NCBI GenBank assembly: GCA_019703815.1
Contig: AP023052.1
Location: 1,488,001 to 1,552,000, forward strand
DNA from: Thaumasiovibrio occultus
Lineage (GTDB): Bacteria > Pseudomonadota > Gammaproteobacteria > Enterobacterales > Vibrionaceae
DNA length: 64,000 nucleotides
Direction of reading: 5' to 3'
Shown one piece after another: positions 45,158-53,321 of this stretch. The translations under genes and the position numbers were made by a program. The notes below the pieces were generated by a model, which saw nothing but the letters and a program-made list of their open reading frames with translations, was not told the DNA's origin and did not search any database. The stretch's first letter is position 1; each line of letters starts with the position of its first letter.

Positions 45158-46017
45158 TACTGCGCGCTACCTGCTTGAAACGTATTGTGTAAGGTTTCGG
45201 CGAGCTCGAGGCTTTGCAGGCCAAAGCCACCGATAATGGCAGTGCCTGGGATCTTAATTAGATTGTGATTTTGACCCGCTGGCGTGGCGGCAAGCAGGGG
45301 CATCTTCTCGAGAATACCGTCAAATCCACCCATGCTGTCCCAGTTACGCTCTGAAACTAGGATGTAGTCAGGTTGCAACTCAAGGATCGCTTCAAGTGAC
45401 ATTGGCTTGTACGACTCAAATTGTTCAGCCGTCGGGTTAACCGCGCCCGCTAATTCGATAACCGCTTCTACTGGCGTGTTTTTGCCTGCCACCGTCATAG
45501 GACGACCTTCCGCCATCATCACGAAAATCACGCTTGGCGCGTTGTCGAGGGTTTGGTTTTCTAACACATCAAGGCGTGCGTTGACCTTGTCTTTTAGCGC
45601 AGGCGCATTGGCTTCTGAGCCGGTTAGCTTCGCGACTTGATCGATTCGAGTGTTCAAGTCCGCACGATCGATACCCGTAGTGACGATTTCGATATCGACA
45701 CCGGCATTAGTCAGGGTGGAAATGGTGGTCTCTGGGCCCATTTCAGACGAGCCAATCAGCATGTCTGGCGCCAGCGCCATCAGACCTTCCGCCGACAGCT
45801 GACGGTGATAGCCCACTTGCGGGATGTCAGTGCCTTCAACGAAATGACGACTGGTTAAATCAACCGCAACCAAGGTGTCTTCGGCGCCCAACGCGTAAAC
45901 CAATTCAGTGACAGTAGAGCCAGCACTGATGATGCGAGGCTCTTTGTTATCAGCTTGTGCTGATGCGCCAAACGAGAGAGAGAGCATCAGCGCAGTAGTA
46001 AGGATTGATTTCTTCAT
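45157..46017 (-). CDS. hutB: Periplasmic heme-binding protein HutB
   Basis: A 286-residue substrate-binding protein with a Sec signal peptide (cleavage near FGASA). It has the hemin-binding (HmuT/HutB) pattern: RIISAGSTVTELVYALGAED, then VDLTSRHF, PQVGYHRQLSAEGLMALAPD and LILVSERNWDSMGGF-like stretches. Tyr and His residues in VGYHRQ are in the position of the HmuT-type heme ligands. It hands heme to HutCD. Its ATG overlaps the exbD1 stop (TAATG). Confidence 0.95.
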   Translation of the reverse strand: MKKSILTTALMLSLSFGASAQADNKEPRIISAGSTVTELVYALGAEDTLVAVDLTSRHFVEGTDIPQVGYHRQLSAEGLMALAPDMLIGSSEMGPETTISTLTNAGVDIEIVTTGIDRADLNTRIDQVAKLTGSEANAPALKDKVNARLDVLENQTLDNAPSVIFVMMAEGRPMTVAGKNTPVEAVIELAGAVNPTAEQFESYKPMSLEAILELQPDYILVSERNWDSMGGFDGILEKMPLLAATPAGQNHNLIKIPGTAIIGGFGLQSLELAETLHNTFQAGSAQ

Positions 46018-46436
46018 TAGTTCGATTCTTCCATAATAATTTGTGTTTGACTCAAGTTATGCTTTTGCATAAATGCCAGCATACGCATCATTTGTTCGAC
46101 ATTGGCTTGCTTGTCAGCGCCCAAAATAACCGGGTGATCTGGGTGCTCTTCAATCTTTAACAGCAAATCATGGGCAAACATTTCCCAATCAGAATAAGAC
46201 TTCCCGTTGATCGCCCATTGGGGATCGCTTGCGAGGATATTAATCGCAATCACATCTTGCTCGACGCTCTCGAGCACTTGTTGTTCTTCGGTTTGCGGCA
46301 CATCAATTTCCAGCGTTTGGATGTTGATACTGGCCGTGAGCAGCAGGAACACCATCACAATAAAAATGATATCGAGCAGCGGTGTCAGGTCGGGTTTGAA
46401 GTCAAACTGCTGACCAGGCTTTTGTGAGGTGATCAT
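46017..46436 (-). CDS. exbD: ExbD1, TonB energy-transducing protein
   Basis: A 139-residue ExbD. The single membrane helix DLTPLLDIIFIVMVFLLLTA carries the essential Asp (Asp22). A periplasmic domain follows (WAINGKSYSDWEMFAHDLLL, VILGADKQANVEQMMRML). The frame is open to 46475, but ATG 46436 overlaps the exbB1 stop in the standard ATGA manner and gives the usual length. With ExbB1 it uses the proton gradient to power TonB1. Confidence 0.95.
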   Translation of the reverse strand: MITSQKPGQQFDFKPDLTPLLDIIFIVMVFLLLTASINIQTLEIDVPQTEEQQVLESVEQDVIAINILASDPQWAINGKSYSDWEMFAHDLLLKIEEHPDHPVILGADKQANVEQMMRMLAFMQKHNLSQTQIIMEESN

Positions 46437-47125
46437 GCGGCACACTTCTCTTGTTTTTCGCAATGCTCTACGCAAGGTGATGGGCAGTGTGGCTTGTCGA
46501 TAGAAACGCCTTCAAGGTACAAGTTGCAATGGTTGAGGGTGTATTCGATTTTCGCGATCACTTTTTCAGACCACACCGCAAAGAGTTGTGAACAAGTAAT
46601 GGCAGGAAGCGCAATGATCAGGCCTGCGGCGGTGGTTGCCATGGCAAGGCCAAGACCGTCAGCCAGATCAGATGGTGTCACTGAACCCGTGGTTTGGGCG
46701 ATGCCTTCAAACATCTCAATAAGACCCAAAACGGTACCCAGCAGACCCAATAGCGGGCTGATCACACCGATGATATTCAGGATGCGCAGGCCAGATACAA
46801 AACGGCCACGTTGGGTGTGAAGCCAAATAGAAACCGCTTCTTCGCGAAGTTGCTTTGGAAAGTGGCGATGGTTAAACAGCATGGCAACGCCGCGAGAAAG
46901 AGGAGAGCGATTCTTCTGATGCTTTTCAGCAAACGCAGACAATTGATTTTGGTCGGCCACATCAAGCTCGTACAGCTCAGACAAAATAGCGCGGCCATGA
47001 AAACGACTATTGAGCAGGATGTAAACCAGACGCTCGAGGATGATCATTAGGGTGATCAGTGATAGCGCGGTTAGCGGCCAACTCATCACGCCTAGTTGCG
47101 CGTGGATTGAAGAAAAAACACTCAT
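46433..47125 (-). CDS. exbB: ExbB1, TonB energy-transducing protein
   Basis: A 230-residue MotA/TolQ/ExbB proton-channel protein. It has three membrane segments: the N-terminal MSWPLTALSLITLMIILERL, the middle IIGVISPLLGLLGTVLGLIE and the third with LGLAMATTAAGLIIALPAIT. A long cytoplasmic loop lies between the first two, and the C-terminus is Cys-rich (CPSPCVEHCEKQEKC), which is unusual and could bind metal. It lies between tonB1 and exbD1 and belongs to the same operon. Confidence 0.95.
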   Translation of the reverse strand: MSVFSSIHAQLGVMSWPLTALSLITLMIILERLVYILLNSRFHGRAILSELYELDVADQNQLSAFAEKHQKNRSPLSRGVAMLFNHRHFPKQLREEAVSIWLHTQRGRFVSGLRILNIIGVISPLLGLLGTVLGLIEMFEGIAQTTGSVTPSDLADGLGLAMATTAAGLIIALPAITCSQLFAVWSEKVIAKIEYTLNHCNLYLEGVSIDKPHCPSPCVEHCEKQEKCAA

Positions 47126-47251
47126 AATTACGACTCTCGGTATTCGTTAAAATTAGAATTTGTTGCAGTCTGCTGCTGCGTATCTTTCAACATACGGGCG
47201 TGTTGGTTATTGCCTGTGTATGTTGAGGCTCATGTTTTAAAGCCGATGTGA

Positions 47252-48043
47252 TTAATTAAGTTGAAAACGGACTGGCACTTTTACGCGGTAGGCAATCGCC
47301 GCCCCGTTTTCATACACTTTTGATAGACGCCACTTCGCCACATCTTTTAACGCCGCTTCATCCAGCACGGAGTGGCCTGATGATTCAATAATTTTCAGTG
47401 ATGTTTGACGAGCGTTCGCATCTAAACCAATTTCAAGCCACACCGTGCCTTCTAGGCCGCGTCGACGAGCGATACGCGGATAATTAACTGGGCCTGGGCG
47501 CACAGAGAACGTTGGGTTCTGTACCAATTTCGGTGTGGTTGGTTGAGCAAAGCTCACTGGCTCGTTCGTCGCTTCAGCTGGCTGCTCAACCGCTTCTGCA
47601 ACCTCGGTCTGCTTGGGTTCTTCCGGCGTCTGCTCTTCTCGCTTAGGCTCTTCTCGCTGAGGTTGTTCAATCGCAGGCTCTGGCTGTTTGACGATAGGCT
47701 CAGGTTCGCGAACAGGTGGTGGTGTGACCGGACGAGGTTTTGGCTCAACAGGTTTGGGTTGCTCAACCACTGGCTGAGGTACAGGTTTCGGTGTTTGAAC
47801 AATTGGTTCGGGTGGCGGCGGAGGCGGTGTCTCTTTAACCGGTGCGGCCACTTCTTCGATAGGCTCAGCGACAACCTCAGTTTTGGGTGCAGGCGGTTGC
47901 ACCGACACGAAGCTGATGCTGAGACTTTGGCCCGAATCTTCGCTCACCGAACCGATAGTGACTTCCGGCTTGGAAACTGAAAACGCCAAGTTATGGATGA
48001 GTAGGGAAGCAGCCCCGAATGCGATGTAACGACGAAAATTCAT
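47252..48043 (-). CDS. tonB: TonB1
   Basis: A 263-residue TonB. The N-terminal anchor (YIAFGAASLLIHNLAFS) includes the SxxxH-like motif needed for ExbB/ExbD contact. A long Pro/Glu/Lys-rich spacer follows (about 60-165, with PPPPPPEP and VEPKPRPVTPP), then the C-terminal domain from about 185: NYPRIARRRGLEGTVWLEIG to YRVKVPVRFQLN. It spans the periplasm to energise outer-membrane heme receptors. It is the first gene of the operon ending in hutD and is divergent from hutW across a Fur-type region. Confidence 0.96.
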   Translation of the reverse strand: MNFRRYIAFGAASLLIHNLAFSVSKPEVTIGSVSEDSGQSLSISFVSVQPPAPKTEVVAEPIEEVAAPVKETPPPPPPEPIVQTPKPVPQPVVEQPKPVEPKPRPVTPPPVREPEPIVKQPEPAIEQPQREEPKREEQTPEEPKQTEVAEAVEQPAEATNEPVSFAQPTTPKLVQNPTFSVRPGPVNYPRIARRRGLEGTVWLEIGLDANARQTSLKIIESSGHSVLDEAALKDVAKWRLSKVYENGAAIAYRVKVPVRFQLN

Positions 48044-48104
48044 TTCCAGAAAAGTGGGTTATGTGTCTATTTTCGCTCATTATGCACGGATTAAAAATAA
48101 GATC

Positions 48105-48123
48105 AATTATCAATTGCATTATC
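48105..48123. promoter_or_regulatory. Fur-box-like site between tonB1 and hutW
   Basis: AATTATCAATTGCATTATC is an imperfect palindrome (reverse GATAATGCAATTGATAATT) that fits the Fur consensus. It lies about 60 bp before tonB1 and 80 bp before hutW, so it could repress both directions. The V. cholerae counterparts are iron- and Fur-controlled. Confidence 0.65.
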
Positions 48124-48205
48124 ACTTTCAATTCGTATTATGGAATAACTCACTGATACTTAATGTAATCACAGTGTAAAAATTTTAGAACTACGTATAA
48201 GAAGT

Positions 48206-49561
48206 ATGATGGATTTAGATAATGTCGAGCTAGTTGGGCAGTCCACGCCTGACCCACTACGTTTTGCGTTCCCACGCAAAGCAATGGCTCATGCAGGCGG
48301 TAAAGTGCAGCCTGTTCCGCCGCCAATGGTTCAACAAAGCTTAGAGCAAGCATTTAGCGTCGCACCAGAGTCATCTGGCTCGCGTTGTCTATACGTACAC
48401 ATTCCGTTTTGCCGTGTGCGTTGTACCTACTGTAATTTCTTCCAATATGCGTCAAGTAAAGATCTGATCGCGGCTTATTTTGCGGCGTTGACGACCGAGC
48501 TAAAGCGCAAAGCTGCGCAACCTTGGACGCAAGCTGCGCCGTTCCAAGCGGTTTATATCGGTGGTGGTACGCCAACTGATCTCAACGCTGAGCAATTGAA
48601 AGCGCTCGGCACTATGATCCGTGAGCTGTTCCCATTAACGCCTGATTGTGAGCTGACCCTAGAAGGTCGTATCAACAAATTCAGCAATGAGAAGTTTGAG
48701 AGTGCGCTGGAAGGCGGCTTCAACCGTTTCTCTTTCGGTGTGCAAAGCTTTGATACCAAAGTTCGTCGCGCGGCTAAGCGTCTTGATGATGGCGATGTGG
48801 TTAAAAAACGCATTCAAGAATTGGTGGCTTACAACAGTGCGCCAATCGTGATCGACTTGCTGTTCGGCTTGCCGCACCAAACGCTAGAAGTGTGGGAGCA
48901 AGATCTAGAAGGCTACCTAGAATCTGGCGCGCATGGTGTCGACTTATACCAACTTATTGATATGCAAGGCCTACCAATGCACAAAATGGTAGAGCAGGGC
49001 AAATTGCCGCATCCAGCGGACACCCCAACGAAAGCGTCTATGTTCGAGCGCGGCGTCCAGTTTATGGCGCAGCACCATCAACGTCGTTTGAGCTGTAACC
49101 ACTGGGCCCGCGATAACCGTGAGCGCAGTATCTACAACAGCTTGGCGAAAACAACGGCAGAAGTATTGCCTGTTGGCGCGGGTGCGGGCGGTAACGTATC
49201 AGGTTTCCAAATGATGCATACCCGTAACATGGATGACTACATCAAAGCGATTCAAGCGGGTGAGTACCCGGTACCTATGATGATGCGTGCCGATAGCATG
49301 AGCCCAATCAATAGCCATGTAAAATCAGCATTTGACCGTGGCGTGCTATCGCGTAGTGGTTTAGACATGGCGTGTCAATCGATTGGGTTTAATGCGGGTT
49401 CGTCGCTTTTCGATGCACTGATGCCTCTATTCAAAGCGTGGGAAAAGAACGGCCTAGTGGCGGTCAATAATGATTACCTGACCCTGACGTTGGCGGGTGA
49501 GTTCTGGAATGTGACCTTGTCACAAAATACCATCAAAACCATCGCCACGCTTAACGCGTAA
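48206..49561 (+). CDS. hutW: HutW, radical SAM heme-utilisation protein
   Basis: A 451-residue HemN-like radical SAM protein. The iron-sulfur cluster motif CxxxCxxC is Cys69, Cys73 and Cys76 (HIPFCRVRCTYCNF), followed by the SAM-binding YIGGGTPTDL and TLEGRINKFS. It belongs to the HutW/ChuW group, which opens the heme ring without oxygen using SAM. The first gene of hutWXZ, divergent from tonB1. Two adjacent ATG codons start the frame, so the start could be one codon later. Confidence 0.95.
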   Translation: MMDLDNVELVGQSTPDPLRFAFPRKAMAHAGGKVQPVPPPMVQQSLEQAFSVAPESSGSRCLYVHIPFCRVRCTYCNFFQYASSKDLIAAYFAALTTELKRKAAQPWTQAAPFQAVYIGGGTPTDLNAEQLKALGTMIRELFPLTPDCELTLEGRINKFSNEKFESALEGGFNRFSFGVQSFDTKVRRAAKRLDDGDVVKKRIQELVAYNSAPIVIDLLFGLPHQTLEVWEQDLEGYLESGAHGVDLYQLIDMQGLPMHKMVEQGKLPHPADTPTKASMFERGVQFMAQHHQRRLSCNHWARDNRERSIYNSLAKTTAEVLPVGAGAGGNVSGFQMMHTRNMDDYIKAIQAGEYPVPMMMRADSMSPINSHVKSAFDRGVLSRSGLDMACQSIGFNAGSSLFDALMPLFKAWEKNGLVAVNNDYLTLTLAGEFWNVTLSQNTIKTIATLNA

Positions 49562-49643
49562 CAAGCCGCGTAATACCGAATTCAGTTAACAATAAATAAC
49601 TAAAGGAGCGAATAGATATCGCTCCTATTTTAAGGAGAAAGCC

Positions 49644-50159
49644 ATGTACACCACTTGTACATTTGACGAAGCCAAGCAGAAAGTAGCGGCATTGCTTGCA
49701 GAGCAACCGGGCCTAACGGTGACCGATCTTGCGGAAAAAGCTGACCTAACGGAAGCTGAGGCATGTCTAGCGCTACCAGAAGAACTTGTTCACGTTACTG
49801 ACGGTAAGCACGCAGAAGCGATTTGTACTCAGCTAACTACTTGGGGTCCTGTAACCACAATCGTTAACTCTTTTGGTTCAATTTTTGAAGTAAAAGCGCC
49901 ATTTCCAAAAGGCAAAACGAATCATGGTTACTACAACCTACTAAGCCGTGAAGGTTTAAATGGTCACCTACGTCTTGATCTGATCACCCACATCGGTTTC
50001 GTTAGCAAAATGTTCCACGGTATGGAAACCCACCACATTGCGTTCTTTAATGGTGAAGGTAACTGTGTATTCCGCGTTTACCTAGGTCGTGACAAAGCAC
50101 GTAACCTACTACCAGAACAAGTTGAACTATACCAAGCAATGAAGAAGGAATTCGTATAA
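49644..50159 (+). CDS. hutX: HutX, cytoplasmic heme carrier
   Basis: A 171-residue HutX/HuvX (ChuX-like) protein. Family features are the N-terminal helical part (LLAEQPGLTVTDLAEKADL) and the central sheet with WGPVTTIVNSFGSIFEVKAP, GKTNHGYYNLLS and HLRLDLITHIGFVSKMFHG. In V. cholerae HutX binds heme and passes it to HutZ. TAAGGAGAAAG lies before the ATG. The hutZ start codon overlaps its stop (TAATG), so the two are translationally coupled. Confidence 0.95.
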   Translation: MYTTCTFDEAKQKVAALLAEQPGLTVTDLAEKADLTEAEACLALPEELVHVTDGKHAEAICTQLTTWGPVTTIVNSFGSIFEVKAPFPKGKTNHGYYNLLSREGLNGHLRLDLITHIGFVSKMFHGMETHHIAFFNGEGNCVFRVYLGRDKARNLLPEQVELYQAMKKEFV

Positions 50160-50695
50160 TGGACGTTAAACAAGAGCGCCTACAATCACGCCTTGTGCCG
50201 GAAATGCAAGAGTTCCGCGACAAATGCCAAACACTGCAACTTGCCACTATTGGTAAAGACGGTTTGCCAACCGCAAGCTATGCACCATTTGCTTTTACCG
50301 AAGCGGGTTTCTTTATTTTGATCAGTGATATCGCAACACATGGTCAAAACCTAATTCATAACAAAGCCTTGTCAATCATGATGATTGAAGACGAAAGCAG
50401 CGCAAAACACATTTATGCGCGTCGTCGTCTGTCATTTGAAACCGCAGCAACCCAAGTAGAGCGTGATTCTGCGCGCTGGGTTGAGGGCGTTGAAGCGCTA
50501 CAAGCGCGTTTCGGTGAGATCATCGACAACCTAAGCAACCTTGGTGACTTCCGTCTGTATCTGCTAGAGCCAGAAAAAGGTCGTTACGTGAAGGGCTTCG
50601 GTCAAGCATTTGACGTCAGTGGTTTCGATATGGTGGACATTATTCACCTGAACGAAGGCCATGTGCAGCGTCAAAAAGAAGAAAACGCTAAGTAA
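50159..50695 (+). CDS. hutZ: HutZ, heme-degrading enzyme
   Basis: A 178-residue HutZ/HugZ family protein with a split-barrel flavin-reductase-like fold (TLQLATIGKDGLPTASYAPF, ARRRLSFETAA, FGEIIDNLSNLGDFRLYLLEP). The C-terminal loop has two His residues (163 and 168, IIHLNEGHVQ); one should be the proximal heme ligand, which is His170 in V. cholerae HutZ. It breaks the heme ring with oxygen and a reductant, releasing iron. It acts downstream of HutX in the cytoplasm. Confidence 0.95.
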   Translation: MDVKQERLQSRLVPEMQEFRDKCQTLQLATIGKDGLPTASYAPFAFTEAGFFILISDIATHGQNLIHNKALSIMMIEDESSAKHIYARRRLSFETAATQVERDSARWVEGVEALQARFGEIIDNLSNLGDFRLYLLEPEKGRYVKGFGQAFDVSGFDMVDIIHLNEGHVQRQKEENAK

Positions 50696-50802
50696 TTAAC
50701 GCGTCGCGTTAATTAACGTCATATAACCTGTTCTTTGTCGTTGTTTTTAACTCTCTGGCTATTATGAGTTTTCAAAGATTAATTTAGAGAGCAGGTTATT
50801 TA

Positions 50803-50820
50803 TCGTACTAGAAAGTACGA
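50803..50820. promoter_or_regulatory. Palindrome upstream of the second heme receptor
   Basis: TCGTACT and AGTACGA flank a 4-nt AGAA centre, a perfect 7-bp inverted repeat 74 bp before the receptor start. It is too AT-poor to be a Fur box and could be an operator. A wider inverted repeat (ATAACCTG at about 50723, CAGGTTAT at about 50792) encloses the region before it. Confidence 0.4.
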
Positions 50821-50893
50821 AGCATATTAAATAAACCATAACACTGTGAGCACGGTGGGAAAGGATTCGTTTCTCTTAAGTCTGGAAAATAAA

Positions 50894-53026
50894 ATGAAAG
50901 TTTCGAAGATTGCATTATTTGTTGGTCTGGCATGCTCGCCTTGGGCGAGTGCTAATGAAGTATACACTTTTGATGAAGTTGTAGTATCAGCAACCCGCAC
51001 AGAACAAGAAGTCAAAGATGTGGCAGCTTCGGTGGCAACGGTGAGCAGTGAAGAAATTGCGAACGGTATGTCACAAAACTTGCAACAAGCTTTAAAAAGT
51101 GAGCCGGGTGTTACTATGGAAGGTCAGGGCCGTTATGGTCTTTCGGGCTTCAACATTCGTGGCCGTGAAGAAAACTACGTTAAAGTCATGGTGGATGGCG
51201 TTGAGCAAGCGGGGAGTTACAACCCGGGCGCAGACGTGATGCGCAAAACCCAAAACATGGTTGAAGTCGATACCCTGACCGGTATTGAAGTCAACAAAGG
51301 CCCAATCTCTAGCCTATACGGTTCAGATGCATTGGCTGGTGCGGTTATTATGCGCACCTACAACCCAGAAGATTTCCTTGAAGACGGCGACTCGAGCTAC
51401 GCGAGCCTAAAAGGCGGCTACGCCAGTGTCGACGAAAGCATTAAAACTACAGTCACCCTCGCCAATCGCGCCGGCGATCTCGAATCTTTGTTTATTTACA
51501 CCTTGCGAGATGGCCACGAAACCAGCACTCACGGTAGCGGTGCCGACATCAACGGTCGTGACCGTGGTCAAGCCGATCCGTTTGATATTCGCCAAGACAA
51601 CTTCTTGGGTAAGTTGTACTACCAAGTAAACGATGCGCACCGTATTGGTTTCACCGCAGAGATCTTTAACCGCGAAGCAAAAGGCGATCTTCTTCATAAC
51701 GAAGGTTATGAGATGATGCCGGGTTACCTTTACACCCAAAACCGTGGTGAAGATGAAGATCAGCGTCAACGTTACAGCGTTGAGCATGAATGGTTGGCGT
51801 ACAACCGTGCCTTTGATGAGCTGAAATGGCAACTCGCGCTGCAGCGCAGTTTCTCTAACCACGACACTTACGATCACACGCCAACTAACGGTTACCGTAA
51901 TCGTCAACGTAATGGCTCTGACGAATCAACCCAGTTTGATTTACAAATGGTGAAGCTGCTTGAAGCGGCAAATAGCTACCATGAGATCACTTACGGCACG
52001 GCATACCGTAACAACCGTTTTGAGCTTGATTACAACAACATCATGTTCAAAGACGGCTCCGTTGTTGGCGCAAACCCAGAAGTGCCAAACGCAGAGTCGG
52101 ATACGTGGGGCATTTACATTCAAGACCAAGGTTTCTACATGGATGAAAACCTAGTAGTAACCTTGGGTCTGCGCTACGACAACTTTACCGCCGCACCGGA
52201 TCAAGGTAGCCACGACTATCCTGACAACGAAAACGATGCGCTGACGGGTCGTCTGGGTGCCGTATACCATTGGAACGACAGCCTAAGCACGTACGCGACT
52301 ATTGCTCAAGGCTTCAAATCGCCAACGTTGAAAGACTTGTACTACTTCTACAACCACGGTGCCGAGTTTAGAGCGAACCCGAACCTGAAAGCAGAAGAGA
52401 GCTTGGCGTACGAAATTGGTTCGCGCTTCGGTAACCAATTAGTGAAAGTAGAAACGTCGGCGTTCTACAACGATTACTCTAACTTCATTAAAGACGTGAA
52501 ATTGGGCACCAATGCTGATGGTAAAGATGTCTGGACCAAGCAGAACGTGGCGAATGCGTACATTTGGGGCTTGGAGCTAAGCTCTGAATTCAATCTTGCT
52601 GCGATTGCAAATGCACCGCAAGGCACTTACGCTGATTTGTCTCTGGCGTATGCGCAAGGTGAAGACCGTGATAATGGCGAAGCGATCAACAGTGTTGCTC
52701 CGCTAAAAGCATACGCTGCACTAGGTTACGACGCGCCAAACGGTAAGATGGGCGGTCGTTTGTCATTGGAAGCGGTGGCCGGTAAAGAGGGCAATGATTG
52801 GGCCGATGAGGTGAACATCAAAGCGCCAGGTTATGCCGTAACTGACATTACTGTGTATTACCGTCCGGTTACCGACCTAACCCTGCGAGCAGGTGTGTTT
52901 AACGTGTTTGATACTAAGTACTGGCACTACTCTGATCTTGATGGCGTAGAGGCTGATGATCTCGGTATTGATCGCCGCTCTCAACCTGGTCGTAACTGGG
53001 GTGTCGAGTTCGAATACCAATACTAA
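50894..53026 (+). CDS. TonB-dependent heme/hemoglobin receptor (HutR/HutA-type)
   Basis: A 710-residue receptor with a signal peptide (cleavage after SPWASA) and a TonB box near FDEVVVSATRTEQ. The plug shows LQQALKSEPGVTMEGQ, FNIRGREENYVKVMVDGVEQ and SSLYGSDALAGAV. The heme-receptor motifs are FKSP at 474-477 (FRAP position) and NPNL at 495-498, with a His between them (YNHGAEF). The barrel ends in the aromatic FEYQY. The frame opens at 50846, but ATG 50894 begins a proper signal peptide. It lies downstream of hutWXZ in the same direction, 200 bp away. Confidence 0.93.
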   Translation: MKVSKIALFVGLACSPWASANEVYTFDEVVVSATRTEQEVKDVAASVATVSSEEIANGMSQNLQQALKSEPGVTMEGQGRYGLSGFNIRGREENYVKVMVDGVEQAGSYNPGADVMRKTQNMVEVDTLTGIEVNKGPISSLYGSDALAGAVIMRTYNPEDFLEDGDSSYASLKGGYASVDESIKTTVTLANRAGDLESLFIYTLRDGHETSTHGSGADINGRDRGQADPFDIRQDNFLGKLYYQVNDAHRIGFTAEIFNREAKGDLLHNEGYEMMPGYLYTQNRGEDEDQRQRYSVEHEWLAYNRAFDELKWQLALQRSFSNHDTYDHTPTNGYRNRQRNGSDESTQFDLQMVKLLEAANSYHEITYGTAYRNNRFELDYNNIMFKDGSVVGANPEVPNAESDTWGIYIQDQGFYMDENLVVTLGLRYDNFTAAPDQGSHDYPDNENDALTGRLGAVYHWNDSLSTYATIAQGFKSPTLKDLYYFYNHGAEFRANPNLKAEESLAYEIGSRFGNQLVKVETSAFYNDYSNFIKDVKLGTNADGKDVWTKQNVANAYIWGLELSSEFNLAAIANAPQGTYADLSLAYAQGEDRDNGEAINSVAPLKAYAALGYDAPNGKMGGRLSLEAVAGKEGNDWADEVNIKAPGYAVTDITVYYRPVTDLTLRAGVFNVFDTKYWHYSDLDGVEADDLGIDRRSQPGRNWGVEFEYQY

Positions 53027-53107
53027 GGTGCTGAACCTTAGCCGATAAAATCAACGTAGACGTTATAAGACGTTGCGCTGACTAAGGCGATGTAACGTAT
53101 ATAAATT

Positions 53108-53155
53108 AAGCCCTCGCGCGATCTTTGCGAAAGCATTGCGCGGAGGGCTTGTTGC
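53108..53155 (+). terminator. Hairpin after the heme receptor gene
   Basis: AAGCCCTC and GAGGGCTT (53108-53150) enclose a GC-rich inner stem, with TTTT a few bases downstream. It ends the receptor transcript and separates it from the ABC gene. Confidence 0.6.
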
Positions 53156-53321
53156 GTTTTCTCTGTCCCTTTCTGGGCGGGCGCGAACGTTGAAAGTTCG
53201 TTAACCGCTCAAACCACGGCGCTATTATTGTTAAATCAGCATTAGAAACCGTCGAAGGGTGTAGAGACAACATAATAAAAACAAAGTGACATAAAAGTCA
53301 TTTAGACACGAGGAAAAGTAA

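Noticed and set aside
47543-47980. Plus-strand frame of 145 codons opposite tonB1
   Set aside because: It is the shadow of the Pro/Glu-rich tonB spacer; its Arg/Leu/Trp-rich product is typical of such shadows.
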